A DNA stretch of 48,433 nt from JBBSHJ01 sp038253135 (lineage in GTDB: Bacteria > Actinomycetota > Actinomycetes > Mycobacteriales > QHCD01). Under the pieces are notes generated by a model. It did not search any database. It was given only the letters and a program-made list of their open reading frames with translations, and was not told where the DNA came from. Position numbers and translations under genes: made by a program. The stretch is from the NCBI GenBank assembly GCA_038253135.1, contig JBBSHJ010000012.1, forward strand, positions 1 to 48,433, read 5' to 3'. Numbering within the stretch: the first letter of the stretch is position 1; each line of letters opens with the position of its first letter. This document shows positions 1 through 7,740 of the stretch, in pieces.

Positions 1-167
1 ACTAGCGCTCGCCACATCGACCTGCACACTGAACGGTCCGGATAGCGCCTCTGGACCTGGGTCGGGTGCACCCGCTGGGGCGAGGTCTTCGGCGACGGTC
101 GGAATGTCGGGTGCACCGGCGCGGTGGCCGGGTCGACCGGGCGCTGGCAGACACGGCAGCAGGTCAT
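1..167 (-). CDS. Small Cys/Arg-rich protein, partial at window edge
   Basis: A reading frame opens with ATG overlapping the stop of the next upstream gene (ATGA) and stays open for 55 codons to the window edge. It begins MTCCRVCQRPVD, with closely spaced cysteines that could be half of a zinc site. Third-position GC is high for the first 20 codons, which supports coding, and falls later. An alternative frame is also open and more acidic. The gene is the last visible member of the overlapping leftward string. No family is recognised and the call rests mainly on the coupled start. Confidence 0.4.
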   Translation of the reverse strand, partial: MTCCRVCQRPVDPATAPVHPTFRPSPKTSPQRVHPTQVQRRYPDRSVCRSMWRAL

Positions 168-352
168 CGCGCGCCGCCGCGTGCAGCGCGAGATTCTCGG
201 CATCCGTCAAAGGGCGTGTGCTGGTCGTACCCGTCGATTTCGTCGATGCAGCGGGAGCAGAGGATCTGGCAGCCGGTCAGATGCCAGAACGGTCGGCCGT
301 GACGGATACGTCGACGGCAGCGGTCGCAGGTAAGGCACCGACGGTCAGTCAT
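164..352 (-). CDS. Small zinc-ribbon protein (62 aa)
   Basis: This 62-residue protein starts at an ATG that overlaps the stop of the DUF3631 gene by 8 bases, so translation is probably coupled. Cysteines C9xxC12 and C32xxC35 form a likely zinc ribbon or treble-clef site around a basic segment (CDRCRRRIRHGR). Small proteins of this type are common in actinobacterial integrative elements and phages, but I do not know a specific function. A longer frame extends upstream, but that part is a shadow of the DUF3631 C-terminus, so the overlapping ATG was chosen. Confidence 0.6.
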   Translation of the reverse strand: MTDRRCLTCDRCRRRIRHGRPFWHLTGCQILCSRCIDEIDGYDQHTPFDGCRESRAARGGAR

Positions 353-1699
353 TGATTTCACCGCCCTGTCGTGCGGCCTCGATCTCAATCCAGTCCGTCC
401 CGTCGACGGGCAATGTGGCGGCGCTAGGCACCCCATGCGTACCGGCCGTCCCAGCGTCCCAAGGGTCAGATTTTGAGCGTGAGTCCTGCGGGGACGGATG
501 ATTCTCGCCAACCGTCCCGATTTTCTGACCGTCCGTCCCCGCGCGGTTGAGCATGGCCGGGACGGCGGGACGGCCGGGACGCGGTAGGTACCTGAACCAC
601 GCCTCGGCAAGGTCGCAGGATCGGTAGCCCTTGCCCTGTCCGTCCCCGATCCGAACATTCCGGGACCGGATGCCGTAGGGGCGCAGCAGTCGGGCCAGGT
701 CGCAGCCGGTCAACTCTCGGCCGTACCAGTCACCCCACGGCGCCTCCTCGATCTGGTGAAGGTACTTGAGGAGGTCGGCGGTAAAGATCTCCTCGACGTA
801 GGTCGCGGTACCGATGGCGTCGTAGCGGGTGAACACCGAGGCGAGGTCGGCGAGCAGCCGTTCGGAGATGCTGGCCTCGTCCGGTTCGGCCGCGCCGGTG
901 AGGATCTGGCAGGCGAGCCGGGCTCGCCGGGGCCAGTCCGCGCCGGCCAGGTCGGCCACGGCGATCAGGGACTCCCACACGTCGGCCGGCCGGTCGTCGA
1001 CGGGAAGGTCGGGCTCGGCCGCGGCCAGCTCGTCGAGATGGGCAGTGATGACCTCGTGTAGCCGCTCTCGCAGGTCGTGCAGGGTCGGGACGGCTCGGCG
1101 GGATCGGTAGCCGCTGACCTTCTCCCCGGGCGCCCTGCGGCGCATCGGGATGACGACGGCCCGATCTTCGATGGTGTCCGGCATGGAGCCGATGCCGCCG
1201 ATAGCGGCCATGGCGAAGGTGGGGCACGATTCCGGGCGCCGTGCGGCTGCGTCCCAGCGGACGTACGGCCAGCCGCGGGAGTGCCCCGAGTTGAGGATGC
1301 CGCGCAGGTCTTCGGCGCCTTCGCTGCGTTCACCCCGCCGGGTGGCGAACACCGAGTCGGCCTCGTCGAGCACTAGCGTAGGCGGGTCTTTCTCGTCGAT
1401 GGAGCGGACCAGCGCGGCCGGAGAGATGTTGATCGTGCGGAGCACGTTGTGCGCGGTGCCGGCGATGACCTCCTGCAACCTGGTCTTGCCGCACTGCTTC
1501 AACGGCGAGGAGATGACCAGCCGGGTGGCGTGCTCCCATGCCGGCTGGGCGTGCGTCGCCGCCGTCCACAAGCAACGGCGTCGGCGGCCGCCGGGGACGG
1601 GAACGCGACGTAGCGGAGAAAGGTGCCGTGCAGCTCGTCGAGCAACTCACCGAGCGCTGCGTCGGCGCCGGCTGGGGCTTCTTCCCAATAGGCGCTCAT
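345..1699 (-). pseudogene. DUF3631 ATPase, frameshifted near residue 43
   Basis: The C-terminal 408 residues form a DUF3631-type P-loop ATPase: Walker A-like SPLKQCGKTR, Walker B-like PTLVLDEADSVF, and the family pattern GHSRGWPYVRWD. Such proteins act with replication primases or as helicase-like factors in integrative elements and phages. The N-terminus (MSAYWEEAPAG... to AAADAVA) is in a different frame, starting at ATG 1699 behind GGGAG. The join near 1571 reads GTTGCTTGTGG; one extra base would give A-L-W as in relatives. The span is 1355 nt, two more than a multiple of three, as a single deletion predicts. It may be a true mutation, a sequencing error or, less likely, recoding. Downstream translation could restart at TTG 1571. 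Intact it would be about 451 residues. Confidence 0.75.
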
Positions 1700-1982
1700 T
1701 CTGTTGTCTCCCACTCCACGGCGCCGCCAGGATGGTCGCCACCGCGGCGCGCAATCCATTCGCAGCGCGGGCAACGGCATGGCCGGCGGTGACGACGCTC
1801 GGGCAGGGTCTGGCGCATGCGCTGGAGGTCCGCGTACGACGGCGCGGCCGCCACCGGCGGCGAGTCCTCGATCGCGGACTTCCAGGACGCGCTTATCTCG
1901 ATGTGGGCAAGCCGTAGCCGATGTCCCAGCCGGCGGCGAAACCGACCCGATAGCCCGTCTCGAAGCTGACGGCCGCGGTCAT
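1696..1982 (-). pseudogene. Small element protein (about 95 aa), frameshifted
   Basis: ATG 1982 overlaps the stop of the mini-A gene (ATGA) and opens MTAAVSFETGYRVGFAAGWD, a Gly/aromatic pattern common in element-encoded proteins, but stops after 29 codons. The adjacent frame continues with LAHIEISASWKSAIEDSPP, then an Arg/Cys-rich tail with CRCPRCEW, and ends VEWETTE with a TGA overlapping the DUF3631 start. Adding one base at TACGGCTTGCC joins the two into 95 residues. The length (287 nt) and both coupled overlaps fit a one-base deletion. Function is unknown; the C-terminal CxCxxC could bind metal. Confidence 0.6.
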
Positions 1983-2800
1983 GACGACCACCCGGCCACG
2001 AACGCGGTCAGGGCCAGCCGCTCGGCGGCTTCGCGGGACAGCACCATCTCGTATGTGGACGTTTCCCACACGTCGGCCAGGGCCGCTTCATACAGGCCGC
2101 GCAGCGTCGATGGTTCGAGAGCATCTAGCTCGACCTGCACGAGCCGGCCATGCCGGGCGACAAACGCGCCGGCACGGCTGTCGCTCACCTTTCCGGGGGT
2201 CGGCGGTAGCCCGTATTGCTCGACCTGGCCGGCGTCCAGGGCGACCCGGATGACCTTGTCCCAGCACGCGGACCTGTCCACAAAGTCGCGGTCGATGTCC
2301 TCACCGGAGGGGTCGAAGTCCCCGGCGTAGAGCAGCACCGCTGGCCGGGCCTGCCGTGCGACGTGCTCGGCAACGGTGTCCACATAGGACTGCGACGAGT
2401 ACCCGCCGAGGGCGAGGACTGGAATGCCCAACTCGGCGAACCACGCCTCGAACTGGACGATCATGCCGGCTTTCTCCACGCCGAGGTAGAGCGAGAAGTC
2501 TTGCCCCTCGGTGCGATCCCGACGATAGGAACTGGCGGCAGCGCGCAGGATCTCCGCCGGCGATGACCAGGACGCGTCCTTGTGGATCGTGCGTCCGCGG
2601 TCGAGCAGGTCGGGGAACTCGCCGGCCCGCCGCGCCTTCGCTGTACGGTCCGACAATTGCTTGTAGTTGCTGACGGTGTTCGCTAGCAGCATCTCGGCGA
2701 CCAGCCGGTAGAACAACTGCCGCAGCGTCACGAGACTGTCGTAACCGTCCACGATCTCCCTGGCCCGGTTGACGATCCTGGACCAGCCCTGGCGGCTCAC
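1979..2800 (-). CDS. Topoisomerase VI-A/Spo11-like protein ('mini-A' type)
   Basis: This 273-residue protein has the two-part layout of DNA topoisomerase VI subunit A and Spo11. An N-terminal winged-helix segment, VTLRQLFYRLV, has Tyr31 at the position of the catalytic tyrosine. A TOPRIM domain follows, with the acidic residue at LGVEKAG (Glu109) and the DxD pair in LYAGDFDPSGED (Asp161, Asp163). No B-subunit (GHKL ATPase) gene is visible nearby. Stand-alone A subunits ('mini-A') are known on mobile elements; their role, cleavage or strand transfer during element maintenance, is unsettled. Start GTG 2800 overlaps the upstream stop (GTGA) and the gene ends in ATGA with the next. Fold assignment fairly sure, activity not. 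Confidence 0.7.
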   Translation of the reverse strand: MSRQGWSRIVNRAREIVDGYDSLVTLRQLFYRLVAEMLLANTVSNYKQLSDRTAKARRAGEFPDLLDRGRTIHKDASWSSPAEILRAAASSYRRDRTEGQDFSLYLGVEKAGMIVQFEAWFAELGIPVLALGGYSSQSYVDTVAEHVARQARPAVLLYAGDFDPSGEDIDRDFVDRSACWDKVIRVALDAGQVEQYGLPPTPGKVSDSRAGAFVARHGRLVQVELDALEPSTLRGLYEAALADVWETSTYEMVLSREAAERLALTAFVAGWSS

Positions 2801-2982
2801 CGGCCACCGTCCGCGCGCTCGCAGCGCCAGCTACCGGCGGCGCCGGCCCGGCGATGCTGGACGACCGCGCCGCAGCGTGTGCAGCGCCGCGACCGCCCAA
2901 CCATCAGGTGAGGATGAGGTTGCACAAGGGGTTGTGTGATGTGGGCGGCGTCCTGGGCGGGCGCCGCTTTCTCTGTCTGCAT
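2797..2982 (-). CDS. Small zinc-ribbon-like protein (61 aa)
   Basis: A 61-residue protein with a His/Gln-rich N-terminal half and a C-terminal CTRCGAVVQHRRAG...WRC motif that could be a degenerate zinc ribbon. Its ATG overlaps the HTH gene stop (ATGA) and its own TGA overlaps the GTG of the mini-A gene, so it is coupled on both sides. The longer frame upstream is a shadow of the HTH gene. No specific family is recognised. Confidence 0.6.
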   Translation of the reverse strand: MQTEKAAPAQDAAHITQPLVQPHPHLMVGRSRRCTRCGAVVQHRRAGAAGSWRCERADGGR

Positions 2983-3182
2983 CAGGCGGCCCCCCGCGGG
3001 GTTGCCCGCTGGGCAGTGATCCACTCGTCGACCGCCTCGCGGCTGTACCGCACGTGCCGGCCGAAGTTCACCGACTCCGGGTCGCGGCCCTGCAACCGCC
3101 ACGCCCGAACGGTCCGCTCCGGCACTCCGAGCAGGTCGGCGAAGTCCCGGACGCTCAGCCACGGTTTCGCAGTGGCGCTCAT
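2982..3182 (-). CDS. Excisionase-like HTH DNA-binding protein
   Basis: A 66-residue protein of the MerR/excisionase-type winged helix (HTH_17): WLSVRDFADLLGVPERTVRAW, then a wing ending FGRHVRYSREAVDEW. Proteins of this kind direct excision or regulate integrative elements. ATG 3182 was chosen over longer frames because GGAGGTAGGG lies directly upstream. It is the first gene of the leftward overlapping string and is divergent from the 3293 gene, so it probably shares the regulatory gap. Which role it has, excision factor or repressor, cannot be told from sequence. Confidence 0.75.
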   Translation of the reverse strand: MSATAKPWLSVRDFADLLGVPERTVRAWRLQGRDPESVNFGRHVRYSREAVDEWITAQRATPRGAA

Positions 3183-3292
3183 CCCTACCTCCGATATGGT
3201 TCGATCACGGCCGTACCAGTGCGGCCCTGACGGGACCCTACCAGTTGTGGGTATCCGGTGACGGGAGCTACTCACTGTGGCACTATTTGGGC
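3183..3292. promoter_or_regulatory. Divergent regulatory gap with repeated CCSTACCAGT
   Basis: The 110-bp gap separates the divergent HTH genes. It contains two direct copies of a 10-mer, CCGTACCAGT (3211-3220) and CCCTACCAGT (3236-3245), 25 bp apart, and a GGCCG-N8-CGGCC inverted repeat around the first copy. Repeats in such a gap suggest operators for one of the flanking HTH proteins. This is inference from position. Confidence 0.4.
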
Positions 3293-3892
3293 ATGTCGAA
3301 AGCGAAGGCCACCGCGAGCCTCAGCACTCATTCCGACTTCGCGGCCGGTCTAGTTGAGCTCGCGCCCGGTATCAGCGTTCCCCGCCGAGTGACCGTGACG
3401 GCGCGCAACGGTCAGAACTACGACGACCTTCCGCCCGGGATCGAAGTCCGCCTCGACTTGCATGCAGTGCCAGGGGACAGCTCTCGGACAGGCAGGTACT
3501 CCTGCCGATCCGTGACTGTCGAGCAAGAGCCTGACGGGCCCGAGGTGACATCCGAGTTGATCCGCGCCCTCCCCATCGCTCGTCTCACACGGTGGGCGAT
3601 CGTGCTGGAGTGGAAGAAGAAGGGTGAGACGAAGAACGGCTGGACCGAGTGGTCACAAGATCGTCTCTCCGATGAGGACATCGCACGGCTGAAGGCTGCG
3701 GGGCCAACCGAGGACACGCTCAAGTGGGTCGCCCGTTCCTACCGCTTGGCGCTGATTCTGGGCGAGCCGCCTACCCGCGCCGTCGAACGTGACCTTCGTG
3801 TGCCGCGGTCGACGGCGGGCCGTTGGGTCGCCCTCGCTCGCGAACGCGGACACCTCGGCGCTGCAGAGGGCGCGGGCAAGGCTGGCGGCTAG
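3293..3892 (+). CDS. Putative element regulator with C-terminal HTH
   Basis: This 199-residue protein precedes the integrase and overlaps it by one base (TAGTG). The N-terminal part is beta-rich with no motif I recognise; residues around 100-130 are charged (LEWKKKGETKNGWTEWSQD). The C-terminus, PPTRAVERDLRVPRSTAGRWVALARERG, reads as a helix-turn-helix. Similar proteins commonly sit before integrases in actinobacterial elements. ATG 3293 was chosen over a 16-residue longer start because it follows the divergent gap and the added residues look non-coding. Control of integrase expression is plausible but unproven. Confidence 0.6.
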   Translation: MSKAKATASLSTHSDFAAGLVELAPGISVPRRVTVTARNGQNYDDLPPGIEVRLDLHAVPGDSSRTGRYSCRSVTVEQEPDGPEVTSELIRALPIARLTRWAIVLEWKKKGETKNGWTEWSQDRLSDEDIARLKAAGPTEDTLKWVARSYRLALILGEPPTRAVERDLRVPRSTAGRWVALARERGHLGAAEGAGKAGG

Positions 3893-4941
3893 TGGGACGC
3901 CCGCCGCTGCCGGTCGGGGCGCACGGCCGCATCGACTTCCTCGAACTCGGCCCTAAACGGATCAGAGCACGCGCCCGCTACCGCGACCCCGATGGGGTGA
4001 CGCGCACCGTCACCCGCACCGGGCCGACTCGCGCCCGGGCGGAGCGGAACCTCCGGGCCGCGCTCGCCGCACGCACCGGAATCCCTGGCCTTGCCGGGAC
4101 GGCCACAGTGCAGCAGGCGGCGGCCGAGTGGCTGGAGCAGGTCACCGCGTCCGACCTTGCCGAGCAGACGAAGGCGCAGTACAAGCGTTTCGCCACCATG
4201 CACATCGTGCCCGGCCTCGGTGCTCTCCAACTCCGTGAAGTCACCGTGCCGACTGTCGACCGGTTCCTGCGGGCACTCGCCGAACGCAGGGGTGCGGCGA
4301 CGGCCAAGACGGCCCGCTCGGTGCTCTCCAGCATTCTCGGGGATGCGGTACGTCAGGGCGCCCTGGCGGGCAATCCGGTCCGGGATGCCTCGCGGATCCG
4401 TCAGCCTGCACGCCCAGCGCGCGCCCTCACTTCGGCCGAGACGACAGACCTGCTTGCGAAGCTGGACGCCGACCCGCGCACGGTCCAGCTTGACCTACCC
4501 GACCTAGTGCGGTTCATGCTCGCCACCGGGGTGCGGCTCGGCGAGGCTCTCGCGCTCCAGTGGGCGCGTGCCGACCTGACCGCCGGCACTGTTGACATTG
4601 CCGCCACGATCATCAGACGCCCTGGCGTGGGGCTGATCGTGCAGGAGTCCACGAAGTCGAAGGCCGGCGCCCGAACGCTGGCACTACCGCCTAGCGCCGT
4701 GGCCATGCTTCAGCGTCGCCGAGGCAGGGTGCGCCAGGCGGCCGACCGTGCGGGCTACCCGTGGGTCACGTCGCACACCTTCCGCAAGACGGTGGCGACC
4801 CGGCTGGACGACGCCGGCCTGTCGGCGAGGGTCATCGCAGACCAGCTCGGCCACTCCCGGCCCAGCTTGACGCAGGACGTGTACATGGGCCGCCGGGTGG
4901 TCTCGGCCGACGCGGCGTTGGCGCTCGACTCTGACTCGTAA
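3892..4941 (+). CDS. int: Tyrosine site-specific integrase, possibly shortened
   Basis: A 349-residue tyrosine recombinase that would integrate the element at tRNA-Lys. An N-terminal arm-binding region precedes a SAM-like core-binding domain (about 70-165) and a catalytic domain with Arg215 (ATGVRLGEAL), a Lys in QESTKSKAG, His295/Arg298 (SHTFRKT), His321 (QLGHSRP) and Tyr331 (DVYMGRR). GTG 3892 overlaps the upstream TAG. Between LPPSAVAMLQRRR and GYPWVTSHTFRK relatives usually have a further strand/loop of about 30 residues with a VFPS-type motif; here the two run together near residues 277-281. That looks like an in-frame deletion and could impair activity. Confidence 0.88.
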   Translation: MGRPPLPVGAHGRIDFLELGPKRIRARARYRDPDGVTRTVTRTGPTRARAERNLRAALAARTGIPGLAGTATVQQAAAEWLEQVTASDLAEQTKAQYKRFATMHIVPGLGALQLREVTVPTVDRFLRALAERRGAATAKTARSVLSSILGDAVRQGALAGNPVRDASRIRQPARPARALTSAETTDLLAKLDADPRTVQLDLPDLVRFMLATGVRLGEALALQWARADLTAGTVDIAATIIRRPGVGLIVQESTKSKAGARTLALPPSAVAMLQRRRGRVRQAADRAGYPWVTSHTFRKTVATRLDDAGLSARVIADQLGHSRPSLTQDVYMGRRVVSADAALALDSDS

Positions 4942-5019
4942 AGTGGTAGTAAACGGGTAATCCGGTCCGCTCAGGTAGGAAGGCCGCCACCGAAATCCCT
5001 TACTGCGCGGGAAATCTGG

Positions 5020-5092
5020 TGGGCCGCCAGGGGCTCGAACCCTGAACCCGCAGATTAAAAGTCTGCTGCTCTACCAATTGAGCTAACGGCCC
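5020..5092 (-). tRNA. tRNA-Lys (anticodon UUU)
   Basis: The minus strand folds as a full tRNA: acceptor GGGCCGT with GCGGCCC, D-arm AGCTCAATTGGTAGAGC, an anticodon loop with TTT in CTTTTAA, and T-arm CAGGG-TTCGAGC-CCCTG, followed by discriminator A and an encoded CCA (5017-5019). Its 3' end faces the integrase, so the element's attachment core is probably within the 3' half, which the element keeps intact. Translations across this locus in protein frames are artefacts. Confidence 0.96.
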
Positions 5093-5184
5093 TGTGCCGC
5101 GCGCAACGCTCCGGTGACGTCGTACCGACTGGGCTAGTCTCTCAGATCCGGCGGCATGCCTTCGCGCCGGTCGGTGTACGCCGG

Positions 5185-7740
5185 CTAGAGACGCGGGTCG
5201 ACCGGCTCGGATTCCAGCGCCAGCACGGCGAAGACGCACTCGTGCACCCGCCACAACGGCTCACCACGCGCGACCCGGTCTAGAGCCTCGAGCCCGAGGG
5301 CGTACTCCCGCAGCGCCAAGGAGCGCTTGTGCCCGAGCCCCCGACTTCGCAGGCGGGACAGGTGCGTCGGCTCGGTGTAGTCCGGGCCGTAAATGATGCG
5401 CAGATACTCGCGTCCGCGCACCTTCAGGCCCGGCTGCACGAGGCCACGGCGGCCGCGGGTCAGGTTGGCCGCGGGTTTCACGACCATGCCCTCGCCGCCG
5501 GATCCGACCAGGTCCTCCCAACACCGCGAGCCGGCCGCCACCGACTCCGGATCGGTCGTGTCGACGGCGATGCGACGCGTGGTCGTCACGATGCCGGGGT
5601 CGGCGCCGGCCAGCCGATCGGCGATCGAGAGGTGCCAGGCGTGCGGTCGGTCGTGGTACGTCGTCCCGTCGGTGGCCAGCAACTGGAACGGCGCGACGCT
5701 GACGCCGTCGAGCCCGTCGGTGGGCCAGCAGTAGCGCCGGTACGCCGCGGTGAAAGCGGTTGCAGCGCCCTCGCGGCGACGGGTGCGCTCGAGCAGATCC
5801 TCGACGTCCTGGCCCCGCGCTGCGGCTCGGGACAGCACGTCGACCGCCGCGGGCAGCGCGGCCCGCGCGGCCGCACCGACGGCGGCGTACTGATCACGCA
5901 GCAGTTTCTCGGCCTTGGCGCTCCACGGCAGCACCTCACAGTCGAACAGCAGCCACGGCGTATGGAGGTCATCGAACAGTCCGGCGGACTCCGCCGCGTT
6001 CCTTAGCCGGCTGATGAGTTGCCGGTTGAGGTCGGCCGAGAAGAAGGGCCGGCCGGTGCGGGTCCAAACCGCGCCGATCGCATCTTCCGGCGCGCCGAAG
6101 CGGTCGCGGGCCGCGTCGAGATCGCGGCAGATCAGCACGACCGCGCGCGAGCCCATGTGCTTCTCCTCGCACAGCACGGCGGCGACCCCTTCGGCGCGGA
6201 AGGCGTCGAATGCCTGCGCCGGGTGCTCCAGCAGGTCGGGCTCGGTCGAGGTCGCCACCGGGCTCATCGTCGGCGGCAGATAGACCAGGAACCGCGGATC
6301 GATGGCAAACCTGCTCATCACCTCCAGCGCGGCGGCGGCATTCTCGGCGCGTACGCCGATGCGCCTCTGGTACGCCGTGTCGATCACGCGCGAGCCGGTG
6401 ACATCGCCGATGTCGAGCACGTCGGGGTCGCGCCGGGTCACCGTGACCGCTTCTGGATTGGCGGGGAACGGGCGCGCGGGCTCGTAATAGACCCGCGCCG
6501 CCGGGACCGAGACCAGCTCGCGCTCGGGATACCGGAGGGCCGTCAGCCGACCCCCGAAGACGCAGCCGGTGTCCAGGCACAGCGTGTTGTTGATCCATTC
6601 CGGGCTCGGCACCGGAGTGTGGCCGTAGAGCACGATGGCGCGGCCGCGGTATTCCTGCGCCCAGGGGTAACGCACCGGCAGGCCGTATTCGTCGGTCTCG
6701 CCGGTGGTCTCACCGTACAAGCAGAACTGTCGTACGCGGCCCGACGTACGACCCTGATAGCGCTCGATGAGCCCGGCGTGCGCGACCACGAGCGCGCCAC
6801 CGTCGAAGACATAATGGCTGATCAGTGCGTCGAGGAAAGCCCTGACGGCGTCGCGGAATTCGGCCGGCTCGGCGGCGAGCTGCTCGAGCGATTCGGCCAG
6901 CCCGTGCGTGAGCTGCACGTTACGGCCGTGCAGCGCCCGGACCAGCTTGACGTCGTGGTTGCCGGCCACGCAGATCGCGTCGCCGTCGGCGGCCATTCCC
7001 ATGACCAGTCGCAGCACACCAGCGGTGTCGGGGCCTCGGTCGACGAGGTCGCCGACGAAGATGGTCCGCCGGCCATCGTGGTGCGCCCCGATCGGGCGGC
7101 CGGCGTCGTCGCGGCGGATCGCGTAGCCCAGGTCGGTGAGCAGTGCCTCGAGCTCGGCCCGGCACCCGTGCACGTCGCCGATCACGTCGAAGGGACCGGT
7201 CTCGGCCTTGCGGTTGTTGTAGACAGGGACGCGCATGATCTGCGCGGCGTCGATCTCCTCGGGGCCGGAAAGCATGTGTACGCCGCGGAACCCTTCCCGC
7301 TTCAAACTTCTCAGGCCGCGCTGCAACTGCCCTATCTGCCGACGTACGACGTGCGGGCCGAAGTCGCGGTCGGGTCGCTCCCGATTGCGGGCGAGACACA
7401 GCCGCTCCGGGAGGTCGAGCGCGATCGCCACGGGCAGGACGTCGTGCTCGCGGGCGAGCGCGACGAGCGAATTGCGCGCCGCCGGTTGCACGTTCGTCGC
7501 GTCGACGACCGTGAGACGGCCGGCGCGCAGCCGCAGGCCGACGATGAAATGGAGGAGCTCGAACGCCTGTGGTGACGCCTGCTGGTCGTTCTCGTCATCG
7601 GCGACGAGGCCGCGGCAGAAATCGGAGGAAATGACCTCGGTCGGGCGGAAATGACGGGCACCGAAGGTCGACTTCCCGGATCCACTGGCACCGACGAGGA
7701 TCACCAGAGCGAGCTCGGGGATCTCGATCGTGCCGGTCAT
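5185..7740 (-). CDS. pnkp: Polynucleotide kinase-phosphatase-ligase, RNA repair
   Basis: This 851-residue protein matches the three-domain bacterial Pnkp (about 870 residues in Clostridium thermocellum). The N-terminal kinase has P-loop GASGSGKS at 17-24. The central metallophosphatase has GDVHG (188), GDLVDRGPD (230) and GNHD (260). The C-terminal adenylyltransferase has nucleotidyl Lys527 in EEKHMGSR and a later GEGMVVKP motif. The enzyme heals 5'-OH and 2',3'-cyclic phosphate ends of cut RNA and, with Hen1, seals them. ATG 7740 overlaps the Hen1 stop (ATGA), which fixes the start and indicates an operon. It lies just outside the tRNA-bounded element. Confidence 0.95.
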   Translation of the reverse strand: MTGTIEIPELALVILVGASGSGKSTFGARHFRPTEVISSDFCRGLVADDENDQQASPQAFELLHFIVGLRLRAGRLTVVDATNVQPAARNSLVALAREHDVLPVAIALDLPERLCLARNRERPDRDFGPHVVRRQIGQLQRGLRSLKREGFRGVHMLSGPEEIDAAQIMRVPVYNNRKAETGPFDVIGDVHGCRAELEALLTDLGYAIRRDDAGRPIGAHHDGRRTIFVGDLVDRGPDTAGVLRLVMGMAADGDAICVAGNHDVKLVRALHGRNVQLTHGLAESLEQLAAEPAEFRDAVRAFLDALISHYVFDGGALVVAHAGLIERYQGRTSGRVRQFCLYGETTGETDEYGLPVRYPWAQEYRGRAIVLYGHTPVPSPEWINNTLCLDTGCVFGGRLTALRYPERELVSVPAARVYYEPARPFPANPEAVTVTRRDPDVLDIGDVTGSRVIDTAYQRRIGVRAENAAAALEVMSRFAIDPRFLVYLPPTMSPVATSTEPDLLEHPAQAFDAFRAEGVAAVLCEEKHMGSRAVVLICRDLDAARDRFGAPEDAIGAVWTRTGRPFFSADLNRQLISRLRNAAESAGLFDDLHTPWLLFDCEVLPWSAKAEKLLRDQYAAVGAAARAALPAAVDVLSRAAARGQDVEDLLERTRRREGAATAFTAAYRRYCWPTDGLDGVSVAPFQLLATDGTTYHDRPHAWHLSIADRLAGADPGIVTTTRRIAVDTTDPESVAAGSRCWEDLVGSGGEGMVVKPAANLTRGRRGLVQPGLKVRGREYLRIIYGPDYTEPTHLSRLRSRGLGHKRSLALREYALGLEALDRVARGEPLWRVHECVFAVLALESEPVDPRL

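Larger units (their letters stand above)
1..5020. mobile_element. Integrative element, right part, inserted at tRNA-Lys
   Basis: A tyrosine integrase gene ends 78 bases before the 3' end of a tRNA-Lys gene and points into it, the usual layout of tRNA-targeting actinobacterial integrative elements. Leftward of it lie a possible HTH regulator, an excisionase-like HTH gene and a run of overlapping small genes including a DUF3631 ATPase and a topoisomerase VI-A-like protein. The left boundary is outside the window: I find no second copy of the tRNA 3' half in the first bases. No FtsK-type transfer gene or replication initiator is visible in this part. Two frameshifted genes and a shortened integrase suggest decay. 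Confidence 0.8.

Noticed and set aside
1..163. Left attachment site of the element
   Set aside because: No copy of the tRNA-Lys 3' half is present in the first bases, so the left end must lie outside the window.
5000..5254. 84-residue minus-strand frame ending in AQLVEQQTFNLRVQGSSPW
   Set aside because: This is the well-known artefact of translating a tRNA gene; it covers tRNA-Lys.
6019..7575. 518-residue plus-strand frame
   Set aside because: It is antisense to Pnkp, which has full kinase, phosphatase and ligase motifs.
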